DNA of 56,075 nucleotides, from positions 1 through 56,075 of IMG/VR virus record IMGVR_UViG_3300021185_002716, one strand, 5' to 3'. The translations under genes and the position numbers were made by a program. The first letter of the stretch is position 1. Each line of letters starts with the position of its first letter. Source of the DNA: a virus. A model generated the notes under the pieces. That model searched no databases. It was not told the origin of the DNA and saw only the letters and a list, made by a program, of their open reading frames with translations. This document shows positions 9,411 through 18,800 of the stretch, piece after piece.

Positions 9411-10268
9411 ATGAGTAATTTTAGTTTAGATACACAATACGGAATAAATGATCAGTTGAAGATTGATATTGATTTATCAAACAACAATCCCACAACAGGT
9501 CAAACCGTTGATCTTGTCGTGAAGTTTGGAAACGATGAGGAGGTTATCTACAACCAAACTGGAGTTGGGACTACGCCTAACATCATAATATTACACACTG
9601 TTACTAGTCTTAATAAAAGTTATCCTGTAGTAAAACTGGAATTTAGTAACACTTCGGCAGGTGCTTATGGTTGGGGAACAAGGATTAGGATATTTAAAAA
9701 AGTTGAAGAAGTGTTTTTCCAACCACAAACAGGTAGAAAAGCGACTATAACTTTTAATAACGATATCAATAGATGGACATCTAGGTACTCATTTTTACCT
9801 GAATTTATGGCAACACATGAGCAGGGAATCATGACGTTTCTAAACGGACACCTATATATTCATGATGATTCTTTAAATAAAAACTATTTTTACGGTATTG
9901 TTTACCCTACATATGTTTCATATGTAGAGAACGAGTTTCCTAGTCAAACTAAAGTGTTTTTAACACATAGTGTCGAGGGCAAAGGAAAACCAAGTTATGC
10001 GACATTTGAGTGTGCAGATGATTACCAAATGTTTACTGACCTGGTGAATGATGACTATGTAAAGAGGGAGGCTGTTCATTACTCTGAAATAATGGGAGAC
10101 ACAAATGATCCTAACGTAGCAGAAAATGCAGTCTACGGAGACAAACTAAGAAACGGAACTAAACTAAGAGGTCAATACGTTAAAGTCGGGGTGACCTTCA
10201 GAGAAAACGACCTAGAGGTTAAACACTCCAATATAGGGTTTATAGCCAGTAAAGGTCACGGAACTTAA
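9411..10268 (+). CDS. Muzzle C-terminal-module protein (separate gene)
   Basis: A 285-residue protein. Residues about 115-280 contain the pattern 'NDINRWTSRYSFLPEFM', then 'MTFLNGHLYIHDD', 'YGIVYPTYV' and 'FLTHSVEGKG'. In crAss-like muzzle proteins this block usually forms the C-terminal third of one long chain. Here it has its own ATG and a beta-rich N-terminal domain (residues 1-105), and lies in a different frame from the 1761-residue gene, separated from it by 56 bases. A split rather than a sequencing frameshift is likely. It probably docks with the upstream product in the tail. Confidence 0.6.
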   Translation: MSNFSLDTQYGINDQLKIDIDLSNNNPTTGQTVDLVVKFGNDEEVIYNQTGVGTTPNIIILHTVTSLNKSYPVVKLEFSNTSAGAYGWGTRIRIFKKVEEVFFQPQTGRKATITFNNDINRWTSRYSFLPEFMATHEQGIMTFLNGHLYIHDDSLNKNYFYGIVYPTYVSYVENEFPSQTKVFLTHSVEGKGKPSYATFECADDYQMFTDLVNDDYVKREAVHYSEIMGDTNDPNVAENAVYGDKLRNGTKLRGQYVKVGVTFRENDLEVKHSNIGFIASKGHGT

Positions 10269-10279
10269 AAAAATATATT

Positions 10280-10873
10280 ATGTCAGCAGAAGCAGGTAAA
10301 GCCTTTGGTCTTATTGGTGGAGGTCTTCAGGCAGTTGGGGGTTTAGCACAACTGGCTTCAGGAATCTTCGGTAGGAAGGGAAGGCAAAGAAGACTTGAAA
10401 ACTTAATTGCATCAAGACCAAAATATCAAATCCCAAAAGAAATACAACAAGACATGGAGATGAGAAGAAACCGTGTCAACTCTCAACTTGACGAGCAACA
10501 GGCATTGCGTGATAATTTGTTTACTCAACAGCAAAATCAAATAGCAATGGCTCAACAATCAGGTGGATCAATAGAAGACATGTTGGCTGTTGGTGCTAGT
10601 CAAGATGCCTCAATGAGTAATGCCTTAATCAATGCACAAGCACAAGGAGCATCACAAAGAGCACAAAGACTTGATGATTTTTCTCAAGCCGGGATGAACC
10701 TTGCTCAAGCAAAAGATCAAGCGTTTAAAATAAACGAATTAGATCCTGCTAACATGAGAATAAAAGGCACACTAGCAAATGATGCTATGTCTAGAGAGAT
10801 GACCTTTGGCGGACTTAATCAAGCAGGTGGAGGTTTAGCAAACATAGGATCTACATTAATAGCAACAGCATAA
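10280..10873 (+). CDS. Small internal virion protein, glycine-zipper type
   Basis: A 197-residue protein. Residues about 9-30 are a Gly/Ala-rich hydrophobic stretch (GLIGGGLQAVGGLAQLASGIFG) able to insert in a membrane. A basic patch and a long Q/A-rich helical region follow, ending in another Gly-rich segment. This layout recalls small internal (ejected) proteins of podoviruses such as T7 gp14. It directly precedes two large candidates for cargo proteins. The ejection role is inferred from position and composition. Confidence 0.55.
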   Translation: MSAEAGKAFGLIGGGLQAVGGLAQLASGIFGRKGRQRRLENLIASRPKYQIPKEIQQDMEMRRNRVNSQLDEQQALRDNLFTQQQNQIAMAQQSGGSIEDMLAVGASQDASMSNALINAQAQGASQRAQRLDDFSQAGMNLAQAKDQAFKINELDPANMRIKGTLANDAMSREMTFGGLNQAGGGLANIGSTLIATA

Positions 10874-10885
10874 AAACGGTTAAAA

Positions 10886-12802
10886 ATGGCAGTATACAGA
10901 CCTACACTATTAGGAAATACAGAGGTTGATATAGCACCCTTCTTTGGAGGTTTTGTTGACAAAGGGGCAGCCCAAATGAATCAAGCCGTACAGAATTATG
11001 GTAAAGTTTTAATTGAGTCTAAGAACAAAGCGTTTGAACAAGCACAAAACCTTAGAGATGGCATAGTGTCTGGACACTTTTCGGATGCGATGGCTTCGGA
11101 CGTAGAAGGGTACATCAAAGAGTTATCAGAACTTCCGACTTACAGTAAGGAATATGCAGCCAAACTTGCAGCGGCAAATGCAGACCTAGGTATCAAGGTC
11201 TCAAAGCAAAGCAAGATTACTACAGAGATTGCTGATATTGAACAAAAGTGGAGTCAGGATCCAAGCAAAATATATTATGATCAAAACGCTTTAGGTGCCA
11301 GAATGCATGACCAACTAAATGGTGATACAGAACAAGGTATAGAGGCCACAGGTATTAACACTACATCTGAAGATCTTCAGGGTGCACTCACTGATTATAA
11401 AAGAAATGTTAACAACATTAAGGACGGAGAGGTAAGAAAAACTTTCCAATCACAGTTGGGTGAAATTGTAAGTCAAGTAGATAGAACTGGAGGTTTAGAA
11501 AACGAAAACTCAGAGTTTGTGAAATTTACAAAAAACTCTGACGGGACAAAGTTTGTAACTGGATTCAAGTATGATGCTCAAAATAAAATGTATGTACCTG
11601 ATTTTGATATAACAAAATTACCTCCTATGGGTCTTGTAGAACTTTATAGAGGTATTGATGGTGCTGCCTCAATTTTAATGGATGATTATGTAAACAACAA
11701 ACATAGAACTACATCTGATGATCCAGATGCACCCATCAATGATTCAGCGAGACAAACATACGAAAGAGAGTTTGTTTTAGAAGAAATGAAAAAACTTGCA
11801 CCGGGAGGTCAACAAAAATCTTCAACTGCAACGGAGTATAGAAGCAGACCTCAAGATCCTTTGGCGGGTTCTGGAAGAATGATTGACATGGAAAAAAACC
11901 ACTCTACTGTAAATGATATGTTAAATAGTGTGGATAGATTAAAAAATCTAGATCCTGCTCAATTGTCTGGTGGACCAAAAACCGTTCCTTTTGTGAAGGT
12001 TGACATAAACGGTAATGGAAATCCTATACAGATGTTAGATATTTCTGGCTCTAATCAAGGAGGTTATAATGTGGCCAGAACGACATATAAAAACATACAA
12101 TCAGGAGCGTTAACAGAGGCTTATGTAAAACCAGAAAAAACTTATTTGTCTATAGATCCTGATGATGGAGAGAGAACAGTATATTTTGAAACAACAAATT
12201 CTGATGGTAAAAAAGTATATACTATTTATAACGATAGGACTGCAACTCAGTTCGTTCAGAATGTAACGAAAGGAATATATAACAGCCAAGATTATTATGA
12301 CGATTGGGCTTTTATTAATAAAAGGAGAGGCGTACAGTCTTCTGATGGAGGTGTAAACAGACAGATTAAATTATCTGACTCAACTCCTGCTGCTCAGGCG
12401 GAGGCGATAGAGAAAGGGAATCGTGCAGAGAAACAGGCACAAGAGAGAGGTGTGTTTGACGCTCCGGAGTTAACAAATTCCCTTAACACTAATAACAGGA
12501 TTTCGATCAAAGAAGCCTTGCTTCCTGTAAATAAGTTTTTTGAAAAAACAGGTTATGATCAGTCAGGGTTAACTGATAGAAATGGGAAAAGAGTAACAGA
12601 TAAAAAAGTAAAGTTTGTAAAGTTTGATCAATTCGGTACTCAAGTTAAAAACATGATTAATAGTTATGGCAAATTAACGTATAGAGTAATAAACGATGAC
12701 GGATCTTTAGGCGAGCCCCAAACAGTAGATTACAACACAAAAGATATAGTTGCTGATGTCTCAGGTGGGCAAGGAAGTTTTGATCTTAATGCAGAAAAAT
12801 AA
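10886..12802 (+). CDS. Putative internal (cargo) virion protein
   Basis: A 638-residue protein with long charged helices, rich in D, K, N and Q, without transmembrane segments, signal peptide or cysteine motifs. It sits between the glycine-zipper protein and the 2738-residue polyvalent protein, spaced by 12 and 3 bases, so the three are probably made together. Podoviruses keep proteins that are packed in the capsid and ejected with DNA in this position. Only the context supports that here; no family recognised. Confidence 0.5.
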   Translation: MAVYRPTLLGNTEVDIAPFFGGFVDKGAAQMNQAVQNYGKVLIESKNKAFEQAQNLRDGIVSGHFSDAMASDVEGYIKELSELPTYSKEYAAKLAAANADLGIKVSKQSKITTEIADIEQKWSQDPSKIYYDQNALGARMHDQLNGDTEQGIEATGINTTSEDLQGALTDYKRNVNNIKDGEVRKTFQSQLGEIVSQVDRTGGLENENSEFVKFTKNSDGTKFVTGFKYDAQNKMYVPDFDITKLPPMGLVELYRGIDGAASILMDDYVNNKHRTTSDDPDAPINDSARQTYEREFVLEEMKKLAPGGQQKSSTATEYRSRPQDPLAGSGRMIDMEKNHSTVNDMLNSVDRLKNLDPAQLSGGPKTVPFVKVDINGNGNPIQMLDISGSNQGGYNVARTTYKNIQSGALTEAYVKPEKTYLSIDPDDGERTVYFETTNSDGKKVYTIYNDRTATQFVQNVTKGIYNSQDYYDDWAFINKRRGVQSSDGGVNRQIKLSDSTPAAQAEAIEKGNRAEKQAQERGVFDAPELTNSLNTNNRISIKEALLPVNKFFEKTGYDQSGLTDRNGKRVTDKKVKFVKFDQFGTQVKNMINSYGKLTYRVINDDGSLGEPQTVDYNTKDIVADVSGGQGSFDLNAEK

Positions 12803-12805
12803 AAT

Positions 12806-15800
12806 ATGGAAGACGAAGAAATCCTAGGTGTCGATCCCTTTGTTGACTTAAGTATAGAGGATCGGGAAGACAAGTTGACTATACTTGCTGATCGTTTAAG
12901 ACGATCATCGGGAACTGGTATGACTAATTTTGCCATACAAGATATCCAAGGTGTTATACCTGAACTAAACCCTGAACAGTTTCAAGATGCTGTAGCATGG
13001 GGGAACACATTCAATAGAGGTAGGTATGAACAAGGCAATGAATTAAACTCTAAGTTTGAATCTTTATTTCCAGAACTTGACGATTTACAATTTCCTGAAT
13101 ATGAAAACAACAACGGATCCATTGATGTTGTCAACAAACAACTAAACCCAGAAAATGCCCAAAATAAATGGGCAGGAATCCAGTCCGCTATAGATAAAGG
13201 CACTGATATGTACAACAATCAGCAGCCTGATTCGGTGATAGAAAATATAAATCTTCTACCTGAAGGAACAGATGAAGACATAAAAAAGAATTTAATTCAA
13301 TATGGACAGGTGTTAAGACATACTGATCCAGAGTTTAATAAAAGATACACTCCAGGTGAAGACCCATTTCAAACCCCGGAGTCTGCATATGAGTTTACAA
13401 AACAAGCAAGAAACTTTCAAGGAACTAAGTTTAAGGTAAACGGACTTAGGTATGTCGCAAAAAATTATGATAGAAATCTATATGACTATATAGAAAAAAA
13501 TGAAGACTTCTTTGCTTACATGCCGGAACTAAGGGATGATGAGGAGTTTATGAAGATGTATAAACATCACGAAAAGTTAGCGTCAAACTATCATGACCAT
13601 ATTGACAACAATTTTAAAGAATTGTATGATAATGAAATGAGGGATGTGATGCAGACCATGAGGCTTAGTGGTGAGGGAGTAGTGCCTGGAGATTATTTGA
13701 GTTCGTCAATGGCAGTTGGTTTTGGTGCTATTGTAGAATCAGTCGGAAATTTAGCAGGAGGTATAGTAGAGTTTGGAGGGAAGTACGGAACAAACCTTGT
13801 TGGTGGAAAAACAGGTTTAGCCCTAGACGTGGCGTTAGATGCTTTTGCTGCAACTACAATGACTGATGAGCAAAGAGAATCTGTTGATGGTTTAAGCACT
13901 GCATATGAGCAGAGGGTTGGCGAAGTGGCAGATAATATATCTCACTTCTTTTCATCAGACAATTGGAAAGATACAGCAATTGGACAGTTTGCATACGTTC
14001 CAGATCAGGTAGCATCAGCAAGCCTATCAGAAAACCCTGTTTATATTCTACCCATGACTCTTAAAACGGTGGGAGAAATGGCACCTGCAATTGCTGCCGC
14101 TGCGTACACAGGTGGCGGAACATTAGTTGCCGGTGGTATTATGGGGGGTGACCAATTCTTTAAAGCGTATCACCAAACCAATAAGGAGGCAAGAGAACTA
14201 GGAGTAGATGAGGAAGACGCAGAAGCAATGGCCTTAAGTATAGGTCTTGTTACTGGAGGTACTTCTGCCCTATTTAACAACCCTCTTGCAAGGAAGGGTG
14301 CGGCAGCCATGATGGGAATCAGAAGTAATTCCGTAAAGAAGGCTGTTGATGTTTTATCTAAAACAGGAAGCAGGCAGGCTGCCGTAAAAGCAGGAACTAG
14401 AGCATATGCTAAAGAAATAGTTGGCGAAAACTTTGAAGAAATTATTCAAGGTAGTTTTGAAAACTATACTAAATACAAGTATGATGCAAAATCCCCAAAT
14501 CCAGTATACGGTGTAGACAAGTTTATGTCAAAAGATGAGTTTATCAACACCATGATATTGACAACTACAGCAACCACTTTAATGGCTAGTCCTGGTCTAG
14601 GCGTATCTTCTACTCAGTTAGAAAAAGAAGCGTGGACAACAGCGGGATTGGGCTACAAAACATTTGAATCTGCTGTTCAAAAAGAACTAAAAAGAAAGAG
14701 TCCTAAATTCACTGCCGAAGTTGCACAGGGAATGCTTGATAAAGCCAAGAAATATGAGGCTATAGTTTTGCCAATGAAAGAGGCGGGGACTAAGATTAAC
14801 CAAATAGTAGAGGAGGCTGATTTTGTCTACAACGCAATGAATGCTCCGAGAGCAGAGAATGCGGAATCTACCGTAGAGGAAACTATAGAGGAAAAGAAAA
14901 CAGAAATAAAAAATGGCATTCCAAAACCAGGTGCTATTGTGGATGGATCTAAGGTAGTGTCTGTTATAGAAAATATTGGAGACAGTAAAACCGACAAGGA
15001 ACTGTCAGACAAACTTGGAAACATTGAAGGAAGGACTTTTAAAATGAAGAGAGTCGACCTTGAAACTTTATACCAAACAAATGAAAACTTTAAAAACTTT
15101 GTTGATGAGAACCCTGATATGGAGTATGAGGGCTCTCGTAAGAATGCACCCGCTGTTATAGACGAAAGCGGAAATGTATTAGATGGTATGAAAAGAATGG
15201 TTGCTGCTTATAACAGAGGCCAAAAAGGCATTAGAGTTCTCACAGAACAGGAGGCGGTTATATCTAAAGAAAAGCAGTCTGAGGCGGATAGTTTGATTGA
15301 TGAAATTATTTCACCTCCAAAGCCAAGCACAGGACAAGAGGTTGATCCCGAAACAGGAGATGTTAATACAGAGATTGAAAAATTAAGCAACCACTTTCAA
15401 AGGGTGTTCAAAGGATCAGAAGTTACTTATGATCAACAAACCTTTAATGATGCGGCAGCGTCTGTCAATTTAGATCCTAAAAAATTAAAAGGGTTTAGGG
15501 ATAGAAAGACAAATAAAATTTACATTAACCCAAAACTGGCAACGCTAGACACTCCTATTCATGAGTTCGCTCATATATGGGAAGACATGTTATCTGAGGT
15601 TAATCCGGAGGCCCACAAAAAAGCACTTAAATTAATCGAAGGAACTAAGTTTCATAAGGATGCTGTTGCGTCAGGGTATGGTGATAGGTCCTTAAACGAG
15701 GCTTTGGTTCAGGCAATTGGCGAAAAGGGTGCTAAGATATTTAAAGACCCGAAGCGACAATCGGAGTTTGAAAAAATTATAGAGCAGGTAAAGGATATGA

Positions 15801-18800
15801 TTAAGAAGGCTTTATCACTTCCTGCCGAAGCAGACTTTGATATTAAGACATCAAGTCTAAATGAAATGATTGAGTCTAGTGCGGAGAAGTTGATGACCGC
15901 TACGAGCATAGATCCAACAACAGATAACGAAATAGATGTTGATGCTATAGACATGCAAAGGTATAAAAACCCAGAGCGTGAAGCAATATCAGAATTTAAA
16001 GCACTGCAAGAAACTCTTAAGAACGACCCAACGCTATCACTCATAGAGCCCGTGATGAAGGATGGGAGGTATCAGTTTGAAAAACGAGGTAAAAAATTAA
16101 AGATCAAAATATCAAGCCAATCTTATAACATGGTTAATGGTCTTGAAAAATATTTTGAAGGTACGCTTGAACAAAAAATAAATCAGATTGGTGACAAAAT
16201 TGTAGATGAATATAATGCTAATTCCACTGTTGAAGAAGTAGTGAAGGGAATGGGTTGGTATAAAGATCTGCACACAAGAATGAGAAATATTTTTGGAGGT
16301 AGAACTAATTTCTTCGGAAGACTTATTGGGGCAACTTCAGCACAAACAGACGTTAGAAATAATTACAAATATGCTGTAATGGCATTGAAAGGTTATTCAA
16401 ACGGTGCTTACGATTCTTATATAGAAGAATATAAAGAATTTATAGATAGAGTTGAGCAGTATCAAAACGAAGAAGAACTTAACCAATTTTTTAATGAGTA
16501 TAAAGGAAGGGCTATTAATGCTGCAAAGAATTTAGGTCAAAGCACAAAAATATTTGATGTAAGTCCAGACCCGAAAGACATCGATGAAACAAAAAGAAAG
16601 TTGCTGAATCTATGGCCAAAGGCTAATGTATTGTATAGAACAGACAACCCTACTTTAAGGTATGGTATAAATAGTCCGGCTACCGCTAAAGTTTTGGCGG
16701 GTATCTGGTTAAATCAAACTCAACAAACTAAAACAAATAATTTTTATAAAAACGTAGTTGGTATAACAACAAACCCAACTATTGATTTATGGGCCGCCCG
16801 AACAATCAGAAGAATGATTTATGATGGGAATATTGATAGATACAGAATCCCAGAACGTGCAGAAGCCGGTGTTAACGAAAAGGCTTTGGTCAATTCAGGT
16901 AACATATCTGACTATAGACTTGCCGAAGAGGTTATAATTAATGCCTCAGAAAAACTAGGAATGGATCCCGATGATCTTCAGGCATACTTATGGTTTGCTG
17001 AAAAGGATCTATGGCTGAAAAATGGTTGGGCAACTGGGGCCGCAGCAAAGAAAGGAGACTTTAGGGATGAGTCATCTAAAGAGGAAATAACAAGATACTA
17101 TTTAGGTTTAAGCACAGAAAGACCAAGTTACAAGAACCCTGTTTTGGACAATCAAGACAAACTGGAAATGCTTAAAGAAGAGGGGGTTAGTATTGAAAAA
17201 GATTTAAGAGGTCAAGATTTAATTTCTTTAAAAGTAAATACAACCAAATCACAATATTTAAACGATCCTGAAAGAGCATTTGATGCTGAGATGATTGTGG
17301 AGTCGAGCCAAGATATGACTCCTGTATTAAAGAGAGTGATTGAATCTGCAAAAAAATATGAGCAGGAATCTGTTTTCATGTCAGAGGTTTTACCTATTGA
17401 CGAAAGAATGGATCCTGAAACTATGGAGAGAGAGTTAACTAAAAGACCAAATGCAAGACCCGCAGTTGAATTACAGTTTGTAAATCCTTTAAGTTTTGAT
17501 GAGGCAACTAAGTTTGCACAAGACAATATAGAAAAAGAGGGTGTCCAAATTGGTCCTGTGAAAACTGCCATATCTGGTTACACTATAATAACTAATGAGT
17601 CAGGCGATAAGGCTATAGGTATTAAATATCAATTTGTTCCAGAGTTCGTTTTTGAAAATGAAGAGGATATAACAGATGATAATATAAGGCAAGCGTCCAT
17701 AGATTGGGTTAACAACGCAGCAGAAACTCAAATAAATTTAGAGAATAACGAAAATGTTTTATACTTTTACAAACATTATGTAGATACTTTCGTTGCTCAC
17801 AACAATCAGTACAATGAAATTCTAAATAAAATAAAAAATGGATCAGAAGACATATATAAAGGAACTAGCAAAACACGCACAAAGCAATACTACCAATCCA
17901 AAGGTAGATCAAGTATCGAATCAGAAACAAGTTCAGGTATCGATGCACAAAGAAACCAAGATGGAGGAGATAGACCCCGCTTCTCTGGAACTGTTCCGTC
18001 AGATGATGGCGGATCGATATCACAAACTGAACATCGAAGATTAGACACTCAAAAACTTCCGAGTGCATTATCAGGTTTACTAGGAAAACTTAAGGACAAA
18101 GGATTTACTTCTGCTGAATTAATTTACGGTATCAAATCCTATTCATTAAAAGTCAACGGTAAAGAACTTACCACAGAACAGGCACGAGTTGTATTAAGTA
18201 AATACATGAGTGACAATGGATTCAGACAAAGAGGTTTTGAAACTGGATCAGTTGAGAAAGCCAAAGACCAAGACGTAGGAAAAGAAGAGGTATACGATTG
18301 GGTGAACAACAACCCTAACTACTACAAGACTATGGATATGAAAGAAACCATGGATCTTGTATTAGAGGATGTAAATTCAAGAGGTGGTTTTGAAAATGTA
18401 GATGTCTTAAAAGATTTACTTAAGACAGACACAACAGTGAAAGAACTAGCAAGAGTTCAACTAGCACGTCAAGCAGCGTTACATCATTACGGTTTAAAGG
18501 TTAGCAAACTTAGATCAGAAGGTGCATCAACAGCAGAGATAGATTCTGTTATTGAAACCATGGGCCAGATAGAGCGTGCATTGGCAGGGGATGGTACATA
18601 TTCCGGACAAGCGTCTGCCGCACTTAGATCTTGGACCGCTCAAACTGCAACCACTTTAATTGACAGGACTGAACTGGCAATGGAAAAATTCAATGAAGAC
18701 ATGGACAACAAAACTAAGTTTGGCCATTTCATTCATAGGTTATTCGGGGGTAAACAAAAATTAGAAAGCACTACGCTATCTGCCGAACAGAAAAGTAAGA

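Noticed and set aside
17838-18044. Plus-strand 68-residue frame inside the giant virion gene
   Set aside because: Out-of-frame shadow of a long, clearly coding gene.
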